DNA of 64,000 nucleotides from Piscicola geometra (taxonomy: Eukaryota > Annelida > Clitellata > Hirudinida > Piscicolidae), in NCBI GenBank assembly GCA_943735955.1, contig OX030960.1:8917288-8981287 (forward strand), read 5' to 3'. Below are positions 23,101-34,377 of the stretch, in pieces. The notes under the pieces are model-generated. The model searched no databases. It was not told the origin of the DNA and worked only from the letters and a program-made list of their open reading frames with translations. Both the position numbers and the translations under genes were made by a program. Within the stretch, counting starts at the first letter, position 1; each line of letters starts with the position of its first letter.

Positions 23101-26100
23101 CCAGTTCAACTTCGGTACGCTGAGGATGATGATGATGATGAGGAGGAGGGTGATGATGATGATGAGGGTGATGATGGTGATGAGGATGATGATGATGATG
23201 AGGGGGGTGATGATGATGATGGTGATGATAATGGGGGGGGGATGGTGATGATGATGATGCACGCAGGCATGCAGCCAGTGATGTTCTCGGTGAAGGAGGC
23301 GACGGAGGGCCGGCCCTATTGGAGCAGAGTGGGCAAGGAGGTGTGCTACTACAAGAACCACGTGACCAAGCCTCAACCAATCACGAGAGACCTCAAGAAT
23401 GAAGCGCCAACTTTTTACTACACTTGCAGCTTCACGATTGCCTTTCCGCAGGCCAACGACGTCTGCTACGTCGCCTACCACTACCCCTACTCCTACACCA
23501 AGCTCATGGTGCGTTCTTTGGTGGGCGATTCTGATCGGTTTGATGGCTATTTATTTATTTAATTATTTTTATTATTCTTATTGTCATAATCACCAGGGGT
23601 TTTATATTTGGCTTTGGCTCAATTTATATATTTCAAAGTTATCAATTCAAAGTCTAAAGTAGGCTCCTAAAAATCCTCTTCAGTTTTACCTGGAAGGAGT
23701 TCTAAATAGAATAAAGGAAAAAGCTGCTGCTGCTGCAAAACCTCTCAATGACACGCCAACAATTGACAACAAAGACGAGAAAAACTATAACAACCTCAAC
23801 CATAACAAATGCAACAACACAATCAACAACGGCTATAACAGCAACACAATCAACAACGGCTATAACAACAACAACAATGCAAGCTGCAACAAAACAAAAT
23901 GTCACAATAAAACGCATGACAACCTCAAAAACACCACTAGAAGCAGGCGTGTTGACGACAACCACCACACCAACAACAACGTGCTAAAAAGCGGCAAAAA
24001 TAAAAACAACAAAAACGCCAACAAGAGCAACAATTTTGATTCCATTAAGAACAAAAACAGCAACAAAAGCGATACGGTCACTCCTTCGAATAACGACAAC
24101 GGCATGTACGTCAGACTGCAGACCCTGTGCAGGAGTCTCAATGGAAATGACGTACCACTCCTCACCATCACTTCCCTGCCCAAGGAACTCATCAATAAGA
24201 GTTACAGTGACGTCATACAAGCAGATGACGACGCACCACTAACAACCCGTGGTGGTGATGATGATGATGGCGATGGTGGTGGCGCCAACCTGAACGAGAA
24301 ATGCTCCCCTCTGGTGGATGGAGCGGAATGCCTGAGTCTCGAGAGGCTGGAGAAGCTGAGTAGGTGGCGCTGTCGCATGCACTCTACTGTACAAGCTCAG
24401 TACTCATGATAGTAGTACTTCTAGTATTTCTAATACTTTTAATTGTACTGTTGATACTGATACTACTGAAACTTCTACTACTTCTAATACAGATACTAAT
24501 ATTACAACTGCTATTATACTAATTGTTAATAGTGCTGTTTAATTAATTATACTGCTGCTACTGCTGCTGTTAATAATACTGCTTTCACCGCTAGCTCTTG
24601 CAATACTGCTACCGTCACCACTACTTGTACTACTACTTGTACTGATGACACCTTTACAGAGTCGAGGCCTCACGTAGTCCTCACTGGCAGAGTGCATCCC
24701 GGTGAGACGAACGCCAGCTGGATGATGCAAGGTTTTTTTATTCTAAATGCTGACTTTTTCTAAAATTTTGAAATTTATAATTTATCAACGTTAGCTACCA
24801 CATGCAACATCACCACAACAACAACCACCACAGCAACCACAACCACCACCACAACAACAACAACAACCACAACATTTACCACCCACCACAGGCACGATAG
24901 ACTTCCTCCTGAGCGAGCACCCGAGCGCCCAACGCCTCAGAGACTGCTTCGTCTTCAAGCTGGTGCCGATGCTCAACCCTGACGGAGTGATCAACGGCAA
25001 GTCAGTGGCCTGGTCGTTATCTTTATCATGCTTTTAGGGCACTTCTCACCGCCTTTGTGTCTGTTTTCTGCGTTCTTGGCCGAGTTTGCGGTAGTCGCTT
25101 CCGATGAAGTTGCTGTGATTGATTTTCATCGGGGTTTTTACGGTGAGGCTCGTTGATTTAAAAATACGCTCACTCACTCATTTCCTCAGTCATCGATGCT
25201 CGCTCTCTGGCGATGATCTGAACAGGCAGTGGTTGTCGCCTAGCGCCAGCCTCCACCCCACCATCTACCACACCAAGGCGCTCATGAAGTTCATCAAGGT
25301 TGTGATCGTTTTCATGCTTACCATTTATTCAATTATTTAGTCTGAACTTCAAATGCTTTCTAGGTATGCATTTTCTAAATTAATTTTTTGTTACAATTTA
25401 ATTTTCCAATTAACGACTACCACCACAATTTCAACCACTTCTACCACTACTACAACCATGACCACCACCACGTCCACTTCTACCACTACCACAGACGAGG
25501 CTCAAGAGCAGCATCTACACCTACTGCGACTACCACGGTCACTCGCGCAAGAAGAACGTCTTCCTGTACGGCTGCAGTGGCCAGCAGTCGTGGAGGGAGG
25601 TGGACGAGAGCAACCCGTGTGTCAGGCCTGATGGCAGTGTTGATAGTGGCTGCAAGGTGGGTGGTTTGGAGAGGTGGGTGGTGGAGTGGGCAAGTGAGGT
25701 GGGGTGGTTTGGAGAGATGGGTGGTGGAGTGGGCAAGTGGGGTGGGGTGGTTTGGAGGAAAAGGGTGGTGGAGTGGACAAGCGGTGGTGGGTGGCTTGGA
25801 GAGATGGGTGGTGGAGTGGGCAAGTGGGGTGGGGTGGTTTGGAGGAAAAGGGTGGTGGAGTGGGCAAGTGGGGTGGGGTGGCTTGGAGAGATGGGTGGTG
25901 GAGTGGGCAAGTGGGGTGGGGTGGTTTGAAGGAAAAGGGTGGTGCAAGAGATAAAGATGTGTAGTATTTTGGTGATAGTGTGTGATGATGGATTAGACGT
26001 TCAGTGCATGGATGGATTCACATATACGTAGGAAAACGATCGCCTCTCGATTCTCCAACCATCGCGATTCCAACCCTTCCCTCTCATTCAACACACTCTC

Positions 26101-27438
26101 GACCACTCTCCCAGGTGATTCCACGCCTGCTCAGCCAGCACAGTCCCTCCTTCCACCTCGCCTCTTGCAGCTTCGCCGTGGAGCGAGCCAAGGAGTCGAC
26201 TGCCCGTGTGGTCGTGTGGCGCGAGTTGGGAGTGGTGAGGAGTTACACGATGGAAAGCACCTATTCAGGCTTCGACCAGGGTCCCTATGAGGTTGGCTGC
26301 TCTTTATATTTCCTGTTTAACGCTTAAAACATTTTTTCTCGAGATTTTAAAATGTTTTTTTTAAGGATTTAATTTTTATTTCGAATTAAATGAAGTTTCG
26401 GCGAATTTAATTCTGGCTGATGCATCGTCTCTGACGCACGCCACCGAAGGGCAGTCAGGTGAGCCCCTACCACATGGAGGAGATGGGGCAGAAGTTCCTG
26501 CAGGCGTTGTTGAGGTCACGTGAGTACGCCGATGACGTCACTGCCACAACTGATGCCGATGTGGCCACCACACCGACGCCACCAGACGCCAACAGGCGCC
26601 CGTCGCGACTGAGTGTTGACTGCAAGATGCTGCCAGAGACGAGAGTGAGTGGTGGAGGCCTCTCTTACGACCTGAACAACAACCACTTGAAGCGGTCGCT
26701 GCGACACTTGAAGAAGACGCCTGACGTGGTGGTGGCCACCAAGACTCAGAGTGGCAGGAAGGCCTGTCTCAGGGGGTCTGTCCTGAAGGTGGAGCCTCTC
26801 GTTGATCCTTCTCCCTTGTGCCACTCCACTACCCCCACGAAGAACACTCTCTTGTCAGTTTTGATTGAGTCTTTTTGTTTTTTAAACGTGTTTTTTTCTT
26901 TTAGTTGTTGTTGCTCTTCTGAACGAGTTTTTATTTATCGTGTGTTTTTTTATTTTTCTTGTAGTTGTTGCTGCTCTTCTGAACGAGTTTTTATTTATCT
27001 TGTTTTTTTTAATAATAAATTTTTTAAATGGCTCACAGGTCTAAAATCTCAGAAAAGACAATTGTAGGAAAGTGTAAGAAGAGTGCAGTTGATGCTTTTG
27101 AGGAGGAGGATGGTGGTGCTGGAGCTGATGCGAAGGGCATCTCGAATGTGATAAGAATGGATGAGTGTCAAGATGCAGATGCTGAGGGTAAAGCTGGAAG
27201 AAATAAGGAAGATGATGGTGGAAAAGATGACGACGATGATGATGATGATGAGGAGGAATTTTTTGACGCTTTAAACATCAACCATTCTGTGTCTTCTGGA
27301 AATAATGAAGATGATGACGATGACACTGATGAAGGAGATGATGATGATGCTGCAAAATACAGTGGTGATGATATGAACAAGTTGATTCAAAACTATGATG
27401 AATACTGCAACCGTGGTGATGATAATGGTCAAAGTTAA
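17246..27438 (+). CDS. AGTPBP1: Cytosolic carboxypeptidase 1 (tubulin deglutamylase), 5' end incomplete
   Basis: Twenty-two exons close in frame: 17246-17392, 17734-17865, 17986-18117, 18430-18512, 18741-18795, 18919-19283, 19456-19575, 19729-20983, 21077-21263, 21432-22136, 22487-22589, 22849-22926, 23036-23114, 23267-23508, 23684-24359, 24660-24731, 24892-25000, 25190-25298, 25495-25656, 26115-26291, 26450-26853 and 27039-27438. They encode about 1,930 residues, against about 1,226 in human CCP1. An Arm-like helical N-terminal region is followed by the CCP N-domain ([34 protein letters not shown]) and the M14 zinc carboxypeptidase domain: [11 protein letters not shown] (zinc His and Glu), [36 protein letters not shown] (zinc His), [14 protein letters not shown] and [11 protein letters not shown] (catalytic Glu). 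All catalytic landmarks are present. The enzyme removes glutamates from tubulin tails in the cytoplasm. Extra length comes from poly-Asp, poly-Gly and Asn-rich insertions and an acidic C-terminal tail. Confidence 0.9.
18227..18428 (+). repeat. Pyrimidine-rich intron tract
   Basis: About 200 bases of CT-rich sequence run directly into the 3' splice site before the exon at 18430. Confidence 0.85.
18542..18718. repeat. (ATT)n/(ATC)n tract in CCP1 intron
   Basis: Imperfect ATT then ATC triplets fill the intron before the exon at 18741. Confidence 0.9.
18808..18891. repeat. (GGAT)n minisatellite in CCP1 intron
   Basis: Repeated GGATGGAT blocks are broken at intervals by GAATGGATAGCT or similar. 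They lie in the 123-base intron between exons 18741-18795 and 18919-19283. Confidence 0.9.
19306..19415. repeat. (CATCATAAT)n tract in CCP1 intron
   Basis: Imperfect CATCATAAT units occupy most of the intron between 19283 and 19456. Confidence 0.9.
20135..20190 (+). repeat. (GAT)n coding run (poly-Asp) in CCP1
   Basis: The GAT repeat lies in exon 19729-20983 and reads as a run of about ten or more aspartates with a few interruptions. Confidence 0.85.
20887..20932 (+). repeat. (GGT)n coding run (poly-Gly) in CCP1
   Basis: Ser codons (AGT) followed by GGT/GGC repeats encode a short Ser-Gly tract near the end of exon 19729-20983. Confidence 0.85.
21823..21920 (+). repeat. (AAC)n coding run (poly-Asn) in CCP1
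   Basis: Mostly AAC/AAT codons in exon 21432-22136 give an Asn/Lys-rich, presumably disordered, insertion just before the conserved CCP N-domain. Confidence 0.85.
22258..22486 (+). repeat. Pyrimidine-rich (CCT)n intron tract
   Basis: About 230 bases of C/T triplets run into the 3' splice site CTCCAG at 22486. Confidence 0.9.
22603..22816. repeat. (GAT)n tract in CCP1 intron
   Basis: GATGATGAT with GGC and GGT variants fills nearly the whole intron between exons 22487-22589 and 22849-22926. Confidence 0.9.
23121..23262. repeat. (GAT)n tract reaching a 3' splice site
   Basis: GAT triplets with GAG and GGG variants run up to GCACGCAG, the acceptor of the exon starting at 23267. Confidence 0.9.
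24410..24655. repeat. (ACT)n-type triplet tract in CCP1 intron
   Basis: Imperfect ACT, GCT and AAT triplets fill the intron up to CCTTTACAG at 24659. Confidence 0.85.
24807..24890 (+). repeat. (CAA)/(ACC)n tract at a 3' splice site
   Basis: ACAACAACC triplets run directly into CCACCACAG, the acceptor of the exon carrying LNPDGVING. Confidence 0.9.
25662..25945. repeat. 43-base minisatellite, about 6.5 copies, in CCP1 intron
   Basis: Units of 43-44 bases begin TGGTTTGGAGAG or TGGCTTGGAGAG and end AAGTGGGGTGGGG. After the first two units, copies with GAGAGATGGG alternate with copies with GAGGAAAAGGG, giving a higher-order unit of about 87 bases. It lies in the intron after the exon encoding [12 protein letters not shown]. 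Confidence 0.92.
26896..27010. repeat. Two-copy tandem duplication in the last CCP1 intron
   Basis: A block of about 57 bases containing CTTCTGAACGAGTTTTTATT occurs twice in a row between exons 26450-26853 and 27039-27438. Confidence 0.85.
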
Positions 27439-28671
27439 TTTATCATCATCATCACCATCAGGTGAGACATGATGTGAATTTATTTTGAAAGAGATCTCAA
27501 GCCAAATCGTTTGTTATGAAAGCATCTTTGCCTCGCCTAGTCGTTAGTGTTAGTTCACTCTCAATGCAAACGGCGTATGTGACTTTCAATGAAACTCAAA
27601 ATCTATTTTCATTCAGTTATAAAAAGTGTGAGATATTTTCATAAAGGATAATTGCCAAATGCACTTCTATTTTAGAGCCATTTATATCCAAGTTCTACGT
27701 CAACAAACGGTAAAATTATTTTACGCGTCGATTAAAACTTTTAATTTAAAAGACATCCAATCATAAAAACTGCCACTTTGTGAAAATTTTAACTATTTCA
27801 ACTAATTTATGCGTTAATTTAATAATTTTACATTTTTCTTGCTTAAGCATTTTTCAAAATTCCAGCACCAAATATAAACTGCATCTTTTTTCATGCATAT
27901 ATTTTTTAAAAGTTTCTTTTTTCATCTTACACTTTATTAAGCTGTAAAGGGAATTAGTGAATTGTATATTTCAAATGTAGAAAAAGTCTTGATCATTTCT
28001 TCTTAAACTTCAGTTGTTTTCCACATTCTAGTTTGTTCTATAATTTATTTTGTTATTTGTAAATTTTGAAAAAGTTATTTTTTTTGTTTTTTGGATTAAA
28101 CCGTTACTTTCAATTTCATTTTTTATCAGATAAAACATGATTAATCCTTATTTTTCTTGGATTTGAATAAAACCCTTTTAAATACAATTGCCTCTTGGCA
28201 AATACAATTTTTTATAATATGAATTAACTTTTTAACGTTCAACAGTTATTTTCGTTAAATTAGACACAAATAAATGATTAACGTTTTGGTTATCCAATTA
28301 ACAGTTAACGAAGTTAACTTTTTGATTAACTGTGTGCCCAACTGTGATTCCAATCAATGATAAAACACCTGTTTCCTCTTCTGATCTCTAATCAATTAAG
28401 ATCAATGAAACTCGACGTCAAATCAGAATTTATGTTATTGTCTCTCATCTAAGAGCACCACAGGACAAACAAATACTATATTTATGACTTCTCGAGATGA
28501 AATGGTGTTGAACTGTTGCACTTTGAACAAGCTCTCTGCAGTTTGTTTAAAAGGCCTCATTCAGAACGTGTAAGAGAGGCCTGTTTACGATGCCTTTAAT
28601 GTAACTTACACTCAAGTGCAGTGACGTCTAGCGCCTAGTTTGGAAACAATTCTGAAGAAGTGAACTTCCAA
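27439..28671. other. Intergenic region
   Basis: This AT-rich stretch follows the CCP1 stop, with no exon supported. It must contain the CCP1 3' end and the promoter of the transporter gene; no TATA box or other element is clear enough to name. Confidence 0.5.
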
Positions 28672-31600
28672 ATGGAAGTGAACGACGCTTTAGTGTTTCT
28701 GGGAACTTTCGGCAGATGGCAGGTCTTCAATTTCACGATGGTCGGCCTGATTGTCTTCAGCATTACGTGCTTCCACATGACGTCCATCGTTTATCTGGGT
28801 GAGGCATTTAATCTTCCCATCTTCTCCACCAACTTGATTCTTTTTTATAAATGTAAGAAATTAATAAAGATTGTAAACTGCTCAAGGCTACAAGCCCTTC
28901 CACCACTGCAAACTCCTGAACGACACTCGTCTCTTGATCGAGAACAACGCAGCATCTTCATGCAGCGTCCTCAACGCTTCCAACCACTCAATCTCCTGCC
29001 AAGATGGATGGGTTTTTCCAGAGTTCACTGGTCTCACAGTCGCAACACAGGTTTGGAAAAGTTTTTTTAAAATCTAAATATTCGATATTTTCCATCTGTT
29101 AACCTTTAGACCGTTTTCATACACTGTCAACTCAATATTTTTATATTGAGCGATGTTTGGAGCATATAATTGCAAACGTATTCAAATCAGGTTTTCATCG
29201 ATTAACGCTTTTGCCACGCAGTGGGAGTTGGTCTGTGAGAAGGACTATCAGGTTTCCTTGAGTCAGACCATGCTGGTTGTGGGCATCATGATTGGAGGCC
29301 TCTTCTTCAACCGTCTTTCCGATAAGGTTTCACTTGAATATTTTAAATTTTTTAAATCATCTTCATCATAGCATCATCATTACCACCACAGCATCAAATC
29401 ATCATCATTCACACTACAGCATAAAAGATTTTTGAAACTTTTTACTCAAAACTTTTGAAAATTATTCTTTTAAAACATAATTGATTTTGGAAAAATACTT
29501 GAAATGTCAAGAAAAGCTCATTCTTTCAAAAGGTTGGTAGGAAGAAGGTTCTGATGGTGGCTCAAGGGCTGATGGGCATCGTTGGAACTGTGACGATCTT
29601 CAGTCCCAACATGAACGTCTTCATCGTTTCCCGCTTCTTCACGGGGGCTCTGATCTCGGTTGGTTGATTTGGTGATGAGGCTTCGTCATTGAGCGGTATT
29701 ATAGAGTATTTCCACCATAAAAATAATATTAATGGTAGAAAGTGTACAACCACCCAGGGAATGATGTTTCCCAGCTTTGTGCTGCTTTGTGAAACCTTCC
29801 CGGTGCACCATCGGACCTTCGTCGGCGTCAACATCCAGGGCTTCTGGGCTCTGGCCATATGTACGATGGCCCTCTTGGGCTACCTCATCGAAGACTGGCG
29901 CTTCTTCCAACTCTTCATCAGCCTCTTCTGCTTCATCACCCTGCCTCTCTACTAGTCGGCAGTCATTCAGAATTTTATATTATTTTTTATTTTATTGAAA
30001 TGGTAAATGTTTTTTAGAGACTAACTCCAAAAAAATATTTTAAAAGTTATTCATAATGCTTTGTACAGTTTTTTAAGAGAGTCGGTGTTGTGGCAATTGG
30101 CAAATGAACGATACGACGAGGCCGAAGAGACGCTGAGGTTGGCCGCCAAAATGAACGGACTCACCTTCAAAGAGCCCATTCTGAAGCGGGAGATCGATAC
30201 CATCGATTTGGAAGAAACAAAACTCGCAACAGAAAAAGATGCTTCGACAGAGGTTCATCTTTTGTTGGGGCTTGATGGCAAAGATTCAACGAAGTCTTTG
30301 GGCCCTGCTCCAGCCGTGAGCGCTTCATATGAGACCTCAGAGCATCCGGAAGTTGTGGATCTATTGAGGAACAAAACCATGCTGCTCTTCCTGGTCGTTT
30401 GTACATTCGTATGGTGAGTCTGGTTACGTTGATAAATTATAAAAGTCGGAATAATATAAATCGAATTTTTATTTTATATTTATGTAATAAAATTCTTTCA
30501 GGTTTGTGAACACTTCAGTTTATTACGGCCTTGTTTTGAGTACTGCTGTCATGTCGGGTAACAGGTTCGCTTATCTCTCAAAAATTTAAAGTTTTTCTTC
30601 AAAGTACTTTTTATCTTTATGATAGCAAAAATAACAGAATAAATAAATGTTTTAAATTACACCGCTTTACTCATCGAGTTTTATGACTACATCTGTATCA
30701 ATAAATTCGCGAAGTTGTCATAAAATACCCGCCGCCTTGAAGTTTGGATTCTTAAATAACTATAATTTGTATTAAAAACAATTCAATTTATTTGTATTTT
30801 ATTAACTTTTTTCTTTCAGGTTTGTTAACGCCTTCTTGGGCGGCTTTGTCGAATTCCCTTCCTCAGTCTGTGCATTCTTTTTACTTCGTCGGTAGGTTCA
30901 TCCACTTTGCAAACACTTTTTCTTGAATATTCTTATACGTTAAACTTTAAGAGCAATATTCAATAATTATTCTATTTGCATCCTGGGGCTTAGCTTCGGA
31001 AGAAAGAAACCCCTGATAGGCTCTCATTTCCTGACAGGCCTCTCCCTTTTGATTAGTGCATATCTGGATAGAGAAAACTCAGGTGAACGCGTTTTGCAAA
31101 TTCAATAAAAATACCAATAATGGCATCAATAGGCACTTCTTTAATGATGTCTCCTTATTCCTCTCTAACAAACTCTCCACAGGCTTTCGCGAATCAGCTC
31201 CCTACCTCATTCTCGCATTCAACTGCACCGGCAGATTCGGCATCTCCATCTCGTTCGCCATCATGTTCTTCTACGTCACAGAAATCTTCCCCACCAATCT
31301 CAGGTCGGTAACACCTTGCTTCAACATTCATCGATCGTTGTGGAACCTTTCACTTGCATGCTGAATCACCACCGCTCAAACACAGAGGCACAGCAACGGG
31401 CATTTCTTCATTTTTCGGCAGAACTGGCATCTTCATTTCCATCGTTGCGGCTTTCTTCGTAAGTGTTTATGGATTTAAAGTCAAATAACGGAATTATTTA
31501 ATTATTAAAATAATAGTAATAAAAATTATTATTATTATTATTTATAAATAAATCATTCAGGCGGAAAAACACGCATGGGCGTGCATGGCATTATTCGGAA

Positions 31601-31743
31601 CTTCTTCAATCCTGGTGGCTCTGTTGGTCTTCCTGCTGCCTGAAACACTCAACAAGCCTCTTCCCAAAACCATCCAAGAAGCCCGTGACCTGTACATGCC
31701 CCTCCCTTCCGATAAATCAACTATAAACCCGCATAAAATATAA
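28672..31743 (+). CDS. SLC22-family organic ion transporter, complete, 12 exons
   Basis: Exons 28672-28798, 28887-29050, 29222-29326, 29533-29658, 29758-29954, 30069-30413, 30502-30564, 30820-30891, 30994-31082, 31183-31303, 31386-31458 and 31561-31743 close in frame to 554 residues, the usual SLC22 length. Landmarks: N-terminal FGRWQVF; a large Cys-rich extracellular loop with Asn-glycosylation sites (NDT, NAS, NHS); QWELVCEK after the loop; DKVGRKKVLM between helices 2 and 3, matching the DRFGRR-type motif; LPLYYFLRESVLW at the PESPRWL position; FGRKKPL in the second half; YVTEIFPTNLR and LLPETLNKPLP near the end. The start at ATG 28672 gives MEVNDALVFLGTFGRWQ, the typical opening. SLC22 proteins move organic cations, anions or zwitterions across the plasma membrane. 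The substrate cannot be told from sequence. The weakest donor is CTA/GTCGGC at 29954. Confidence 0.93.
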
Positions 31744-32499
31744 TAACGCTGAGAAATTAAATGCAAATGTGTTGTATTATTTTTGATATTTAGGAAATCT
31801 AAGAAGTCTGAAGTTGGAGAATTTTAGTGCACCTTTCCAATAGTGGCATTTAGTTATAAGTGAAATGAACTCAGTTTTAACTTTATTGATGACCTTCAAA
31901 ACCTAACTGCTTATGTCTTTTCGTTAGCCACTCCTTTCTTTATCTTAGGTGACTTTAGTTTTCACTATAAATTTTCATAAACCTACTGACACTTATGTTT
32001 CTAAATTCATCCAGATCCTCAATAATTTAAAAATTAGGAAGTAAAGTTTAAAAAAATTTTCAAGTCAATTTAGTACTTTTGTGAAGTAAATGCATCCTTA
32101 TAAGAAGGCAATGTTAGTTATCTTGATTGAGAAAAAATGTATTTGTACAAATTCTTTTACATTTTCGCTAGACGTCTTCATGCATTTTGGGATAGAATTG
32201 TTTAAATTTTTTCAAAAGTAAGAGCTAAAGAAGTTTTAAATAAATATTTTTTACATACGTAAGGACGCCTTCAACAAATATAAACAAAAACAAAGATAAC
32301 TTCCCAAACTCAAAATGATATAACTTTATAGTAATTGAAATCTTAACCACACAAACGAAACCATTTAAAATTTATTTATCCAAGCTTGAAACATTTTTTT
32401 AAACCTACATTCAAAATTGTAATAACTGAATAAATAAAACATCCGAAAAAACTAAAATCTCCAAAATTATTTAAATCAATATAAAAGCTCAGGGGACTA
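31744..32499. other. Intergenic region, transporter 3' end
   Basis: An ATTAAA at 31756-31761, only 12 bases after the transporter stop, is a possible polyadenylation signal. No exon was supported before 32500. Confidence 0.4.
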
Positions 32500-34202
32500 A
32501 TGGCTTCAGCGCAAACGATGGTACCGGATGAAGGGTTTCCAAGCGACTTCGTCTTCGTTGGAGACCTCAAGTTGAAGAACCATCCCGATCAATTCATGGT
32601 CGCTATGGATGAATGAACGATAAAATAGGATGGGATTGTGGCGGGAGGGAATGGTGGTTGGAATCATGATTTTGGTTCAAATGATAATGTTGATGGATGG
32701 CTAGAAAGTTGCTAGTTACCGTAAAACACATGTTACTTGAATTTATGAGTTATTAGTTATGAACACAGACTTAATGGTTTACGCACAGATTAGCGAACTC
32801 AGAGAGCTGACCGGCACGAAGATTGGGTTGTTCGAGGACACGCTGAACAAGAGGTCTTGTGTGATCAAGAGACTCAACAAGCTGGTGTTCGGAAAAAAGG
32901 AATTAGACAACTTCCAGAAGATTCTCGAAGAAATGAAAGGTCTCAGCAAGAGATTCATCGTACAATACTACACCATACTCCAAACGCCTGTGAGTCATAG
33001 GACTTGGTAATGCGGAGAATTAAACTCACTTTGTTGAGCTCAAAGTTATAGAAACTTGAAATTTTCCATTTATCTACACATTTTAACATCTTTCGATTCA
33101 ACCCATCGATTCCTCTCACCCATCCACTGCAACATCCACCCCTCCATCTTTTCATTTAAGGAGTACTCTTACCTTGTGATGGAGTATTTGCCGCTGGGAA
33201 ACCTGAAACTAATGATGGGCAAGAACAAGGGAATTCAAGAGAGCAATGCCAAGTTCTACGTCGGCTGCATCATCCTCGCGCTAGAGTCCCTGCATCTCAA
33301 GAGCATCGTCCACAAGTGAGAGGCAGCCAGAAGGCTTTCTTAGGGTTTTAAAGAAATTTTTACAAAAAAAATTATTTCAAAAACCTTAAAACTAGTTTTC
33401 TGGTTTCTGGTTTTAAAATCACTCATCAGTTAATCTTTCCACCGCAACCACAGTGACATCAACGTCAACAACGTTGTCTTGGACGAGAAGGGTTATGCCA
33501 AACTGGTGGACTTTGACTCTGCCAAGGTCGTGCCAACTCTCCACCCCTACCTCTTCAACGACCTCACTGGCTTGGCTGCAACCATGCAGGATCTGCTCAC
33601 TGGACAGGTTCCGTCTCGAAAATTCATAAGAAAAACTTTTGAAAATATTTTATTTAAGGGGTTTGCACGTGGAAAAACAGCATATGATCATAGTCTTTGA
33701 TTCCTATGAGTGTCTTTGTTTCTTTGAGAAGCATAATTTATTACACACTAACAGACTTTAGAGTTTGTCAACCTGAAATCCATTGGGAAACTCGTTTCCA
33801 AAGAAGCTCGCTCAGTCTTATTCACGGTTGGAGATGGTCAAAAATAAACTTTATAATTTGAAACAACTATTTATATTTAATAAAAAATTATTTGTCAATT
33901 TTTATTTTTTAAACTGTCACGTTAAACCGATGAACAGTTGACAAAAAGCAGCAAGAGTTACAACAAGCTCAACTGCAGAATGTGCCTGGCCAATGTCTCT
34001 GATAGCGACTTCTTCAAGGTGTCTTCCTGAATACATTAAAAACTTGTTTTTATTATTATTTCTACAAAAATGTTATTGACAACAACTACTGAAACTTCAG
34101 GACTTCAACTGGCTGTCCCTGAGGGAAGGCACAATGGAAGCTCCCGTAGTCGAAAATCCTAGAAAGGGCAGCTCCATAAGGACGATCAAGAGTTTTAAAT
34201 GA
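32500..34202 (+). CDS. PKG-like pseudokinase with deleted activation segment
   Basis: Exons 32500-32598, 32789-32989, 33161-33315, 33454-33607, 33755-33826, 33938-34018 and 34101-34202 close in frame to 287 residues. The match is to the kinase half of cGMP-dependent kinase (AGC family): KFYVGCIILALESLHLKSIV, GYAKLVDFDSAKV, and the AGC-type tail FFKDFNWLSLREGTMEAPVV. A Lys is kept (CVIKRL). Not kept: the glycine loop (TGTKIGLFED instead of GxGxFG), HRD Arg (HND), the catalytic-loop Lys (DINVNN instead of DLKPEN), the DFG Gly (DFD), and the whole TWTFCGTPEYVAPE-type activation loop, since LVDFDSAKV is followed within about 12 residues by DLTGLAATMQDLLTG, the family's DxWSLG helix. No cyclic-nucleotide domains precede it. 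Phosphotransfer is therefore unlikely; a regulatory or scaffold role is inferred. The first exon is the least certain. Confidence 0.8.
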
Positions 34203-34300
34203 TTTGAATAATTTTAGGTTTTGCATTAAAATTTAAAAAATATTTTTCATCACACTTTTTTTTCATGAAAATTAAAGTTGTTAAAACATCAAATGTCAGA

Positions 34301-34306
34301 AATAAA
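34301..34306 (+). promoter_or_regulatory. Probable polyadenylation signal of the pseudokinase gene
   Basis: AATAAA (in AAATAAATAAATG) lies about 100 bases after the pseudokinase stop and about 70 bases before the FANCA start codon. Confidence 0.5.
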
Positions 34307-34377
34307 TAAATGTCATACTTGGTTCTGCCTTGAACTAAGAGCTTTTCTTAAATCTTGTTTACTTTTTGATGATCCAA

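Noticed and set aside
25486..25947. Minus-strand Pro/Thr/His-rich frames of up to 153 codons
   Set aside because: They follow the 43-base minisatellite and part of the CCP1 catalytic exon in antisense; no independent signal.
28672..31743. Considered as a sugar (SLC2) transporter
   Set aside because: The large glycosylated loop between the first helices followed by QWELVCEK is specific to SLC22, and the SLC2 signature motifs are absent.
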